Below, in pieces: positions 22,700 to 33,256 of a DNA stretch of 64,000 nt. The notes below the pieces were generated by a model. The model ran no database searches and had not been told where the DNA came from. It was given only the letters and a program-made list of their open reading frames with translations. Each line of letters opens with the position of its first letter. Within the stretch, counting starts at the first letter, position 1. The translations under genes were made by a program, and so were the position numbers. The DNA lies in contig CM077002.1 of the NCBI GenBank assembly GCA_039090855.1, positions 80,418,194-80,482,193 of the forward strand. The letters run 5' to 3'. The stretch is from Macrothele yani. Lineage: Eukaryota; Arthropoda; Arachnida; Araneae; Macrothelidae.

Positions 22700-23236
22700 A
22701 AAATTTGAATGGGAAATTCAAAATGTGGATTTCATGAACGATTTCGCAAGTTTTCTATATGGCTCTTCCTGTGACACAGCACACGTCAAGTCGGTAGTCC
22801 AGCTCCTGCCAAACACGATGCACCAAGTGCTCAAATGTGGCATGGGGATCGGCCCAAATACAAATATTATGCTTGTTGACTTTGCCATTCGTATGAAATG
22901 TGGCCTCATCACTGAAAACAAGACTATTTTCAAACTCGTCTTCTTCAAGTTTCTGTTGCATATCGACACAGAATTGCTTACGCTTTTTCTTGTCATCTGT
23001 CTTTAAGGCCTGAACGAGCTGTAGCTTGTAGGGTGTCATCCGCAAGCGTTTCCTTGCGACACGCCAAACTGTCGTTAGAGGAATCTGGGTTTCCAGACTT
23101 TCACTTCTCTTGGACTTCCTGGGACTTCACTGAAATGTTTCCGGAACCCGCTCGACCATCTCTTCCGCTACTGGTGGTCGTTCAGATCCTTTTGCCCTGC
23201 ACAGACAGCCTTCCTCTTTGACTTTTTGTGCCATGT
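22700..23236 (-). pseudogene. Mariner-superfamily transposase, 5'-truncated and internally deleted
   Basis: Read on the minus strand from 23236: KEEGCLCRAKG, a degenerate linker (VAEEMVERVPETFQ), a helix-turn-helix-like PLTTVWRVARKRLRM, then PYKLQLVQALK and the first catalytic motif LVFSDEATFHTNG. After IWADPHATFEH an internal deletion removes the rest of the catalytic core. The reading joins directly to the C-terminal HRVWQELDYRLDVCCVTG. The second and third catalytic residues are therefore missing and no N-terminus remains. It could not be autonomous, but its terminal repeats look intact enough to be moved by another copy's enzyme. Confidence 0.75.
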
Positions 23237-23411
23237 CCAAATCTGGATTGCAGTTCGTGCATTTGAGCACATTAGGGACATGCTGCATCGTGTTTGGCAG
23301 CAGCTGGACTACCGACTTGACGTGTGCCGTGTCACAGACGTTCGCATATTGAAAACTCGTGAAATCTTTTCTGAAGTCCACATACCTTTGAATTTCTCAT
23401 TCAAATTTTGA
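23226..23411 (+). pseudogene. Inverted duplicate of the transposase 3' end
   Basis: On the plus strand this reads IWIAVRAFEHIRDMLHR, then VWQQLDYRLDVCRVT, the same C-terminal segment and the same deletion junction as the minus-strand copy at 22755-22862. It is open for 61 codons only because it is the inverted copy of a coding segment; it is not a separate gene. Confidence 0.75.
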
Positions 23412-23732
23412 TGAATAAATCTTATTTTGCTCAACATTAGGCCTGACTATTGCCTAGACTATTTAGTTACTCAGATATTTACATCTCAAATGATATCAAA
23501 TTTTCTGAAACACCCTGTATAAAGCACGCAATCATTTTTTGATGTCAGGGTGATCGCGTGCTAATTTAAAAACATCGGATTATCAATTACTCGAGTTCTA
23601 TTTATCCTATATAAAAGATTCAAATTAAAATCTTAATGTCACGGCTAGTTCCGTTTGCATATTAATTTAATTTAGCGCAATTCGAATATGAATTTATACG
23701 CTTTAATTATTTTTTACTTTTTTAATTTAACT

Positions 23733-23810
23733 AACTTTCAGAGTTTAGTGCTGATTATATCATACATTTTGCAAAATATCGATCTATCTAAACGCTCTAA
23801 CGTACAATAA
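23733..23810 (+). repeat. Direct repeat, copy 1
   Basis: AACTTTCAGAGTTTAG … GATCTATCTAAACGCTCTAA recurs at 24083-24160 with a few differences, 350 bp away. Confidence 0.8.
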
Positions 23811-24082
23811 AAACTTAAATCTTGAGATGTCAAAGTGAGCAAGATTGCATCTAAACGCAGATGTCGCCCCAACACATTGTCGAGAATTTACATAATTCCG
23901 ATTTGTAATACCAGATGTCGAATTATTTTGTAGAAAAAGGTTCGGTGTGAAGTTTCAAATTAACCGTCGAATAGGACAGTCTAAAACAAGCCGTGAAGGG
24001 AATAACAAATGTGCCGGAGAAAAAGTAATTTAACGCGAAAAATAAAAGTAAAAGTTATTAAGGTATAAGTGTGCACGAAAAC

Positions 24083-24160
24083 AACTTTCCGAGTTTAGTA
24101 CTGTTTGATATTACACAATTTGCAAAATATAGATCTATCTAAACGCTCTAATCTACAATT
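24083..24160 (+). repeat. Direct repeat, copy 2
   Basis: Partner of 23733-23810; ends shortly before the mariner element at 24242. Confidence 0.8.
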
Positions 24161-24241
24161 GTTAAACAACAACAAATATTTTACACAGAATGTTATTTAG
24201 CGCGAGGTCTTTTGAAAAACGACGGAAATAAATAGCATATA

Positions 24242-25526
24242 TTGGGTTGTCGGAAAAGTCATGACGATTTTGGCTCCCGATGGCGGTTGGGCGGTTGGAA
24301 GTACTAGAGGCATGCGCAGCTCTGTTATCGCTATGGCATTCAACAGGTGCCAGTTCTAGCTGCAGTCTAAAAGGAGTAATGAGCGATTTGGTTGATTTGC
24401 GGAGATTTGACATCAAGTTGAAGATGGAAGACCAAACTGTTCATTTTCGCCATATTTTACTGTTTTACTTCCGTAAAGGGAAGAACACGCGTCAAGCTTG
24501 TGAAAAGTTGCGTAAAGTGTACGGTGATAATGCTCTACAAGAACGTCAGTGCCAGCGGTGGTTCGCAAAATTCCGTGCTGGTGATTTTGACCTCAACGAT
24601 GCACCTCTGTCCGGGAGGCCCACCGAATTTGATGGCGACCAAATCAAGGCATTGATCGAGTCAAACCCACGTTACACGACACGAGAGATTGCAGACACAT
24701 TGCACATCCATCATTCAAGCGTTCACGACCACCTGAAGAAGCTGGGATACGTAAGCAAGCTCGATGTGTGGGTTCCTCGTGAACTCAAAGAAGCTCAATT
24801 GACGGCGCGCATAAACATTTGCGATATGCACATTAAACGTGAGGTAAACGATCCTTTTTTGAAGCGACTGATAACTGGTGACGAAAAGTGGATTGTGTAC
24901 AACAATGTGCTGCACAAACGGTCATGGTCCCGCCGTGCTGCTTCGCTTCAAAAGACATCCAAAGCAGACATTCATCAGCAGAAGGTTCTGGTTTCAGTGA
25001 GGTGGGATTTTAAAGGTGTCGTGTTTTTCGAGCTCCTACCACGGAACCCAACAATCAATTGGAATGTGTACTGTTGGCAATTGGACAGTTTGAACGAATC
25101 CATCATCCAGAAACGTCCAGAGCTCGTTCATCGTAAAGGTGTTGTGTTCCATCACAGCAATGCGAGATCACACACAAGTTTGATCACCCGCCAAAAATTA
25201 TTGGACTTGGGTGGGATGTGTTGCCACACCCAGCATACTCGCCTGACCTTGCGCCGTCAGACTTCTACTTGTTTCGCTCTCTTCAGCAGTATTTGCATGG
25301 TATAACGTTCAATTCAGATGAGGCTGTAAATCAGCACCTTGTACAGTTTTTCACCAAGAAAGACAGGTCCTTCTATGAACGAGGCATTCTGCAGCTCACT
25401 GAAAGATGGCAAAAGGTTATCGAACAAAACGCGCATTATATCATTGATTGATCTTTGTTCTTTATATCAATAAATAACATTTGCAAAACATGGCTAAAAT
25501 ACGTCATGACTTTTCCGACAACCCAC
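24242..25526 (+). mobile_element. Mariner element, complete ends (1285 bp)
   Basis: Inverted terminal repeats TGGGTTGTCGGAAAAGTCAT at both ends; TA at 24240-24241 and 25527-25528. Length and single gene match full-length mariner elements. Confidence 0.92.
24424..25451 (+). pseudogene. Mariner transposase, one frameshift and a lost catalytic Asp
   Basis: I place the start at the ATG of MEDQTVHFRHILLFYF (24424). The N-terminal domain is complete: CEKLRKVYGDNAL, CQRWFAKFRAGDFDLNDAP, GRPTEFD, then TTREIADTLHIHHSSVHDHL. The first catalytic Asp is D153 in TGDEKW. The second motif reads HHSNARSH where the family has HDNARPH, so serine stands at the catalytic position (residue 245). Near 25212 a single T appears to be lost (TTGGGTGGGAT where TTGGGTTGGGAT would keep frame). 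The reading continues from 25218 in the other frame through YSPDLAPSDFYLF (third Asp) to TGA at 25449-25451. SETMAR-like mariner subfamily by resemblance. Not functional. Confidence 0.88.
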
Positions 25527-25528
25527 TA

Positions 25529-25984
25529 AATCGTCCTATCTACATTGTGAAAACGGTAGAATTAAGATGAGTTTTTTTATGCAGACCTACCTCCAGACAT
25601 GCTGCCAGTTCATCACATGAACGACACTATTTTTTCTTCGATCTCTTAGCTTCCAGAGATATAACTCTTGTTTACTGTACTAGCTCCATATATTAATACA
25701 GGAAAAAATCTATTAAAAAAGTAATTTTAAGACATTTCTCAACCCCGAAGAAAAAAAAAACAATAAATTTCTATCTCCGAGCTTCCAAATTCCATCTTCT
25801 TGCTTTCATTCCAATTTCCAGTGTTCCATCGTAATGATTGGCGAACGTCTAACACCACCTAGAAATTTCTACATAATATCGTACGATTTATCGTACTTTA
25901 CACGTCCTTTCCAGCATGGCTTTGGTAAGTGTTTCCTCTCAACAATGTTATTAATACCACCATTTTTATTAATATTTGAAATAA
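25529..25984. other. Unassigned DNA
   Basis: No gene recognised; it could contain the eroded 5' part of the hAT pseudogene that follows. Confidence 0.4.
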
Positions 25985-26304
25985 TATTTTGTTTTGCTTC
26001 TCCTCTGGCCCTCTTCTCCTTTGATCAGACAACGGACATTAAGGAACTTGCCGGATTTCTTACTATCGCCGGCTACAGAGATAATGACTCAATATAAGAG
26101 GAACTATTGTTTTGCAAGACCTAAAGACAGGAGCTTGCGAAGCAACAGTTATTCAGCGAGCATATTTTTAATTTGGTTTACTCTTATGCAAAAAAAGAAG
26201 GGACTTTCATGAGAGGAATGCGTTGATATCTGCACTGATGGTGCAAAGTCGGTGACTGGAAAACACTGTGGATTTATTGCACGTGTTCAAAGTATCGTGC
26301 CTCA

Positions 26305-26346
26305 AACTGAAAGTAGCCACTGCGTCAGCCATGGCTACTTTCAGTT
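26305..26346. repeat. Perfect 15-bp hairpin, 12-nt loop
   Basis: AACTGAAAGTAGCCA (26305-26319) and its exact reverse complement (26332-26346), inside the hAT pseudogene just after the CTDGA block. Confidence 0.85.
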
Positions 26347-26366
26347 GAAAAGTCGTCAGTGAAGCT

Positions 26367-27537
26367 CAGAAGCGTTTTTAGATCTTTTGGGGTCATAGGC
26401 GCTAAAAGATTCAGGGCCCTCCCCTTCTTCCTTCTGATCGCCTCAAAAATGTTCATCCGTCAGATTAAAAAAAAAAGTAAAGCCAAGAAAAACGTTTTTA
26501 CACTTTTTAAAATGCCGTTCTCTCTTCTTATTTTTAGAACATTTTGTAAGAAACAGTACTAATGTAATCACCTTGTCTATCCGTGCATATCGATCTTTTT
26601 TGGTTTCAGAGATATTTCAGAAATTATTTTTGCGGTTTGGAAATCAAAGGATATTAAGTTTGACACTCTAAATATCCCATATACTCGCACTTCATGAATT
26701 CACTGTTAAGGGCTATTAAAATCGAAAAACCAAAAAAATTAAAGCTCTGTTGTGAAGAAACTATTCAACTTAGAGAACAAAAAAGCACTTTTGTGCCTCT
26801 CAGATAAAGCTTAACTGTTCCTTCTCGGATATTTAAATTTTCCAATTAGTTCGTTAGTGTCCTGCTAGAGGCGCTGAAGGCCAAAAGACTTGGCTTTCAC
26901 AGATTTTTTAAAAATCTTTGCGAATGATAGGGCATGAAATTTCATTAAATTTTGCCCACTTTTAATTTCACTACTAGTTCATAAATTTCCTGGTTAAAGG
27001 GTATTAGAGCTGAGGAAGATCTCGATTACCCTACCCCAAAGGGAAAAGGCAATAAACAGCAAAATATCCCATCATCAGGGCAGTTTTTGCGGGCACTCCT
27101 CATTGCAATTCAGGGAGAAAGGTTCCAACACATGTTTCCCCTTGACTGGAAGAAGCATGAAAATAATGTATAGCACAGCAGACCAGTTAAGTGTTCACTT
27201 TAAACAATGAAAAGTGCGGGAAGCATGAATCCTTCCTTCAGCTACCCTAAAGGGAAGCTAAATTATTTTATAACAGTTCCTTTCAAAAGAAGTACATCGA
27301 TAAGAACTCGAAAATGTGGAGTATCAGCAAGATAAAGAAAAAATATATCTGCTACTAGTATGAGAAAGTAAAATATCAATTGACAATACAATTAAAGTGG
27401 TCGCTTAAAGGATTAATTTGTTTCGGTCAGTGAAAATCAAAACAAAACTGGCAATCCAATTATAAGTTTTCAGGGCCCCTTAAACTCTGGGGGCTCTAGG
27501 CGGACCCCTAGTGCGCCTATTGGGAAATCCGCCCTTG
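26367..27537. mobile_element. Non-autonomous hAT-like insertion in the hAT pseudogene
   Basis: This block separates two collinear parts of the hAT reading. It is flanked by GTGAAGCT (26359-26366) and GTTAAGCT (27538-27545), an 8-bp duplication with one mismatch, the hAT hallmark. The right terminus reversed reads CAAGGGCGGATTTCCC, typical of hAT ends; the left end (CAGAAGCGTTTTTAG) matches it only loosely. No transposase inside. Confidence 0.5.
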
Positions 27538-28108
27538 GTTAAGCTGCACAAATAGTGAATTTTATAAAATCTAGGCTTATAAATTCTCGACTTTTAACTA
27601 CTGTTTGTGAAGTACTAGAAGCGAATTCAAGAATCTGTTTTTATTTCAACCCATCATCCCGATTGTGATCTCGTGTGTCGTAACGTGTGTTACTCTGACT
27701 TTTGGGCCCAGTTTAGAGTGAATCTCGCTGATATCATTTCGGGTCTCAATGAACTGAACTTATCACTCCAGGGTACATCTATGGCAGTATTTTTAGTTTC
27801 AGACTAAAGTGAAGCTAAGTTGGAGAATCAAAAAAACTACTTTGGGAATCTTGTATGAAGAGAGGAATTATTGGGTGCTTTCTTATTTTCATGATTTTGT
27901 TTCTAAATCAGAAACTTCCCTTGCGTCACAAATTGCTTCAGAAGTAACAGAACATCTCGAAAAACCTACAAGTTTCAATCAGAGAACATGTTCCACCAAA
28001 AGAAGATATGAACCGTCTCCCAAATCCATTCTCAGCCGTAATAGAAATTTGGACTTACTATTAAGAGAAATTGAACAATTTATCGACATAGCGGCTGACA
28101 GGAACTTT

Positions 28109-28180
28109 AAACATACTTTCAAACCTGAATTTCGATCCCAGCTTAAACATACTTTCAAACCTGAATTTTGATCCCAGCTT
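28109..28180 (+). repeat. 36-bp tandem duplication
   Basis: AAACATACTTTCAAACCTGA … ATCCCAGCTT occurs twice head to tail (period 36, one C/T difference), inside the hAT remnant. Confidence 0.9.
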
Positions 28181-28187
28181 TTACACA

Positions 28188-28252
28188 GCTTTACGGTGTC
28201 CTTCGAGATTTATGGATTGAATACCCATAAATCTCGAAGGACACCGTAAAGC
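28188..28252. repeat. Perfect 28-bp hairpin, 9-nt loop
   Basis: Arms 28188-28215 and 28225-28252 are exact reverse complements. The right arm encodes the conserved hAT tail ISKDTVK; the left arm is its inverted copy. Confidence 0.92.
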
Positions 28253-28416
28253 AATTTTTGCGCTTTGCTTTAACATACCCCGTAGGTAGCATTTCAAAAT
28301 ACATTCTCATTGAGAAATGGACACGATCCCGAAGCAGATATGTGGCTCCAGTTATTCATCATAAACCGGACTTCAAATTACTTTTCTCTGAAAGGCAAGC
28401 ATATCCATCTCATTAG

Positions 28417-29379
28417 TTTCATGCCCTGTTAACTGATTGGAGAGAAAATGAAAAGACAGTTTTAATTATAGTGCTTTTAAGTGTTATTCTTAAAAAAGTA
28501 CTTTTCCATAATCATGATATGTGTCATTTTGTTTTTTAAAAATTTAATAATTATCTTAGATTTTTTACTTTCCAAAATGTCGATAAAAATGCCCAAACAA
28601 TAATAATACATTATAAAGTAATGTGATTATTTTTGGAGGGTGGGTGGATGGTATATGGATAGGTAGGAGTTTCTCGGTAAGTTGTGTATTTCTTTTTCTG
28701 TTCCGTATACTAAAACATACAAAGAACCGTTGTTCTAACTCATGCTTCATCTCGGAAAAGAAAAAGAAAAAAAAACCGGCGAAAATGGCGTCACTTGATT
28801 TTAGATGAAGCATTGATGCTGAGAAGTCATTTACTGGCAAAGTGTCAACAATGTTTGTTTGTTATGCCAGCAGTCCAAGTTTGAATCTCAAGTTTAACGT
28901 AGGTGTTTTGTTTATTCTTCGGCTCTAGTTTGCTACCTTCTTTGGGGCCAGTTTTGCTAAACTGCACGCGTAATTACTCCAAGCCTTTGATCTCATGGAA
29001 TTATTGAACCACTGTAAAAAAAAATACAGGTAGGCTCAGTTCTCATTGAGCCATCAGTTTGGAACGTTGAACTGCGACTTGCAGATCGAAGACTTGAAAT
29101 GAGCTAGTCGAGTATGGTTTCAAAGCGTTTATTTAATTTGTTATAGCTAACACAAGTCTACGATATGAAAAGTAGCTTACATATTTTTTTCAAAGAATGC
29201 TGAATACATTACGAATACAAAGCAGATCGATACACGAATTACCCAGCGTGGTGCTCTGTCTTCTTGGGCTTCTTACATTCCTCATCACTTGCTCTTGCCT
29301 CTCGTTTTGCTTTTCTCCACTTTTGCTTGCGTTCATTCTGAGAATTCCGCAGCGTTGTCGAAAATGTTAACCCGTTCAC
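28417..29379. other. Unassigned DNA
   Basis: No gene recognised. A-rich tract at 28757-28776 and a GTGGGTGGATGG stretch at 28638. Confidence 0.5.
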
Positions 29380-29695
29380 ACGAAAATAATTTTTAAAAAC
29401 TTTAGTTTAAGCCTCTGCGATATGTTTTCTATATATTTGAATAGATCTCGTCGAGAGCTTTAAAACGATACCACGCACAGAAAGTCGTTTTGCACTCACG
29501 GTTGTCCAGATTAAACGCGATATTGTGCCGCTAGAAAAGAAAACAATTTTTTAAATGTTCAGTTCAAACCACTGCGAAATGTTCTTCGTATATTTGGATA
29601 AATCTCGCCGAGAGCATTAAAAAGATACCAAGCTCAGTTGTGTTGCGCTCACGGTTGCCGAGATAGACTGAGTCAAACGCGGCGGCACACCCGGA
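29380..29695 (+). repeat. Two tandem units of about 158 bp
   Basis: The units starting near 29380 and 29538 share GAAAAYAATTTTTTAAA, CTGCGAWATGTTYT, ATCTCGYCGAGAGC, CACTCACGGTTG-like and CGC…GCC segments. The period is close to that of the following array, so they may be diverged outer units of it. Confidence 0.7.
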
Positions 29696-29959
29696 AATAT
29701 TGCATCATCTCCCCCGCGCACACAATGTATTGCGCGCACGATGTATTGAGCAGAACGCGAATTGAACACCATGCTGTTTACGAATATGCTAACACGATTA
29801 GCATGTGGGATGTATTTTTAGCGCTATAATAATTTCAATTGGGATCTATTTTTGTCACAGGCGATCGGCCGTAGGTCGCCCCATATTATCCGTGGAGTTA
29901 GAAGTCGTCTTACGCCAAAAACAAAAACAACAAGAAAGATGACACCGAAATATCGGGTG

Positions 29960-31790
29960 CAATAAGCACGTCTTTTGAATCCGTTCTGACGCAAATTAAA
30001 TTTATCAAAGCTATTCAAAGTCAATGGAACCGGTATGCAAAACAATAGTATCTGACGGAAGAAAGAAGTTTTTCAATCGGGTTTTTAATCCCTCAGATAT
30101 TGCTGTAAACGGAATCGCGAGTTTACGCCCTTTGGTTGCAGATTTGTGCGTTAAGAAAAACATGAATTTATATGTGAAACATTTCGCACCGGAAACGCTC
30201 TCCAACATAGAAGGAATTTTTCAAATCGAACTCTTAGAAACAGAGATATCGACAAAAATAAGATGTGACTTTACGTCCCCTGGTGGGAAAACCATGCATT
30301 ATTTTAGGAAGAAAGTATTCTCAAAAGGTTTTTTCCATATGAACACTATCGGTCCAAGAAAAAAAAATAGTCGAGTTTTCAGGAGCCCAGATTTTGCTAC
30401 AAATACATCTGAAGCAGAAATTAACACTTATGCTCCCTGGTGGCCAAACCATTCTTTACCAAACATTAGAAATTATGTGAAAAATATTTTCCATCAGGTC
30501 TTGTATGCGATACAGGAAGAATTCTTCAAATCGGAGTTTAAGAAACAGAAATAACGCAGAAAACGCAATTTACCTTTGTGCCCCCTAGCGGAAAGTCTAT
30601 GATTTACTAGAAAATTTTGAATTTACAGGAAAAACATTTCGCATCGGAAAGACTATCCAACAAAGAAGGAATTCTTCAAATCGGACTCCTAGAAGTACAG
30701 ATATTGACAAGAATAAGATATACATCTACGCCCCCTGGCGTAAAAACCATGCATTATTTTAAGAAGAAAATGTTCCTAAAAGTTTTGCCGATATGAGTAG
30801 TATTCGTCAACAAACCACTGTTTTTTCAAGCGACATATAAAGCTCATATTTTGCTGCAAAAACATCAGAAACGGAAATTAAGATTTACGCCCCCTGGTGA
30901 CCAAACAATTTTTTTACAAAAATTAGAAATTATGTGCAAATGATTTCCCATCAGGAGTTGTATCCGATGTAGAAATAATTTTTCAAATCGGAGATTCAGA
31001 AGCAGAGACATAGGGGGAAACGCAATTTACCTCAACGCCCGCTAGCGAAAAGTCTATGAATTACTTCAAAATTTTGAAATTATATGAAAAACAAATCAGA
31101 CTGGAAACACTATACAACAAGGAAGGAATTTTTCAAATCGGACTCCTTGAACTAGAGGTATTGACAAAAATAAGATATACATCTACGCCTCCTGACCAGA
31201 AACTGTGGAATATTTTAAGAAGAAAATATTCCGAAAATGTTTAACGATGTGAGTTGCATCAGTCCACGAAAGAATTTTTTCAATCGATATTTTGGAAGCT
31301 CGGATTTTATGGCAAATAGATCAGAAGCAAAAATTAACACTTACCCCCCTGGTGGCTAAAGTATTCTTGACCAAAAATTTTAAATTATAGGCAAAAGATG
31401 TTCCATCAGGAGGTGGATCCGCTGAAGAAAAAAATTTTCAAATCGCAGTTTTAGAAGAGTTATCGAGAAAAATGTCATTTACTTTTACGCCCCCTAGCAG
31501 AAAATCTATACGTAATTTGAAAAAGTAACTATATCTAAAATACACTTCGACATAAATGGAATCAAAAGATAAAATAATTTTTGAATCGGTTGTTTAGAAG
31601 CAAATATCTGGAATAAAACGTATTTTTAAATTCGACATCATCTGCATTTACGCCCCCTAACGGCGAAATTGTACATCGTAAAAAAGAAACGAAATATAGG
31701 ATCATCATTCGCATATTTCAAGCTTCCCAATGCAAAAATAATTTTTTAAATCGGACGAATAGTTGCAGAGATATCTTGGGTAAAGACGGA
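29960..31790 (+). repeat. Tandem array with CTCF-core-like motif per unit
   Basis: Eleven copies of a motif close to TTACGCCCCCTGGTGG lie at about 30123, 30272, 30430, 30577, 30726, 30885, 31033, 31184, 31342, 31485 and 31647. Successive spacings (149, 158, 147; 149, 159, 148; 151, 158, 143) repeat in threes, so units of about 150 bp are organised as higher-order units of about 455-460 bp. The full units also share TTTTTCAAATCGGA and AGAAGCAGAGATAT-like sequence. The array ends with GACGGACGGAAGGACGGACA near 31790. A 176-codon open stretch (30024-30554) crosses unit boundaries and is taken as chance. Confidence 0.85.
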
Positions 31791-32469
31791 CGGAAGGACG
31801 GACAAACCGGTAACATAAGCACGATCTTTTTTCACAAAAGACGTGCTAAAACAAAACAAAAACAAAGAAATAAAAAACAGGGGGAGGGGATGCTCAGGAA
31901 ACAAAGAACATGCTGAGACCACTGAGTGGCACGACAAATAGGATATTTATGAATTTAAATATCAGATAAGCTGGAATTAGATTTTAAATTCACAAATATT
32001 CTTGACTCTTGCTATAAGTCCGAAACTGAAATTCACACCGAATTCTTTCCGTCACAATAGATGCCAGATACAGGGAGTAAAATAAAAATGGCCTTCCCTT
32101 TTGCAGGAAATTTTTCTGGGTTTGCATATATGATGATTGTAAGAACGGACACATTAACGATGTTAATTCATTTCAATGATAAACATTATGTGGGTTTTTT
32201 TGACGAAAGAAACATCGCAAGTTCCAAAAATGGCGACAGAAAGTTCGCATATATACTTAATCTCTTTTTTTTGTGTGTGTGAAGTCGAGATGTATAACAA
32301 AAGACTTCAGGTTCTTACGCCTTAGAAACGGCGAGGCCTTTTTCTACGAACTGAGAGTATCATCAAGGGCACTGTGACTTTCACAGATACATTGTTCATT
32401 ACGACCTGGCGCCTACAAGTCTGAAATGCAGACATACTCTTTTGTATCATTATAACAATGTGTATTGTA
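31791..32469. other. Unassigned DNA
   Basis: No gene recognised. TAAGCACG and AAAAGACGTGCT near 31819-31850 echo GCACGTCTTTT at 29976, perhaps the outer boundary of the array. Confidence 0.45.
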
Positions 32470-33256
32470 TTGTTACCGATGTACTACCGCGGTAGGATTG
32501 CTTTCTTGGAAGGAGGCACTCACGAATGAATGGCCTGAGGATAAGCAAGAACGCGCAAGGTAGAATTAAAGGTCCAGTATCCAGACACCCAGAAAACGCC
32601 TAGGGGTGGGGCAGGTGAAGGGCGCCAGAGGTGACCCACGTGATCAGAGAGGAGAGCAGCATGACCGGTCAGTGGAGGTCAAGGTCAGTGCCATCGCCCT
32701 TGAAACAGGTGCAGCGTGAAGGGGGAGGGCACGAGCAGGTCACTCCGAGAGGATCTGTTCGTCAGTATGTCTTCGGAAAGCGGAGGGGATAGTTCTCCGA
32801 TAGAAAGGAAGCGCGACGCGTTTGCCTTGATTGTGCGGTGGACTCCCGAAGTCCACGGGAAGCGAGCGAGCACCAGACCTGGAAGAGATAGGTAACCGCT
32901 ACAGAAGGAATCAGCCCGTGTCAGGGATTCCGGTAAAGTAGTTGATGTTATACTACTGAATTACGGACTTAGTACAGTCTACTGAAACATCGATTAGAGA
33001 AGGATAGCTAGAATACTATTCCTTAAGTGTCGACGAGATATAGGTCTACCTAGTGTCAAGGAGACTCTAAGTTAGGACTTCAACGCAGAGTGAGATTTCT
33101 GAAAAATCCGACCATCTTAGCTTGCGCGTTCCACGATCCTTGCCAGGTCCAGTCATAATGAGGCCAAACGTTCAAGAGCGAGTAATCCGCCGCCATCAAA
33201 ATTCTAATTGATGCCGAAATAAATGTTTTGTATGTGTTTTAACCAAGAGTTCTCTT
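32470..33256 (+). other. GC-rich segment, possible solo LTR
   Basis: Base composition differs sharply from the surroundings. It starts TGTTACCGATG, carries a polyadenylation signal AATAAA near 33216 and ends near CTCTTCA, which fits a TG…CA long terminal repeat. I found no target duplication and no internal element, so this is tentative. Confidence 0.25.

Larger units (their letters stand above)
22582..23519. mobile_element. Mariner-superfamily element converted to a foldback
   Basis: Both ends are TACAGGGTGTTTCAGAAAAT, each flanked by TA (22580-22581 and 23520-23521). The similarity continues inward for roughly 280 bp: the right arm (about 23236-23519) is an inverted copy of the left arm (22582-about 22862), including the 3' third of the transposase with the same internal-deletion junction. 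The transposase 5' end and original 5' terminus are absent. Arms differ at perhaps one position in ten. Confidence 0.85.
25985..28416 (+). pseudogene. hAT (ZBED5-like) transposase pseudogene, split
   Basis: Four blocks in order match the ZBED/hAT layout. FSFDQTTDIKELAGF (about 26022-26066) equals the LDESTD motif. EELLFCKTLKTG follows, then ICTDGAKSVTGKHCGFIARV (26230-26289), the CTDGA motif with its catalytic Asp. After the insertion at 26367-27537 the reading resumes as VNFIKSRLINSRL (about 27556) and later LADIISGLNELNLSLQG. The dimerisation tail is near 28225-28416: ISKDTVKQFLRFALTYPVGS and LLFSERQAYPSH. Frameshifts and stops are numerous. The expected family role is cut-and-paste transposition with 8-bp target duplications; ends of this copy were not located. 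Confidence 0.7.

Noticed and set aside
30024..30554. A 176-codon open frame that could be taken as a gene
   Set aside because: It runs straight through three repeat units of the tandem array and has no domain; equivalent units are full of stops. Chance openness in a repeat.
29960..31790. CRISPR array
   Set aside because: The repeats are whole 150-bp related units, not short identical repeats with unique spacers, and the genome is eukaryotic.
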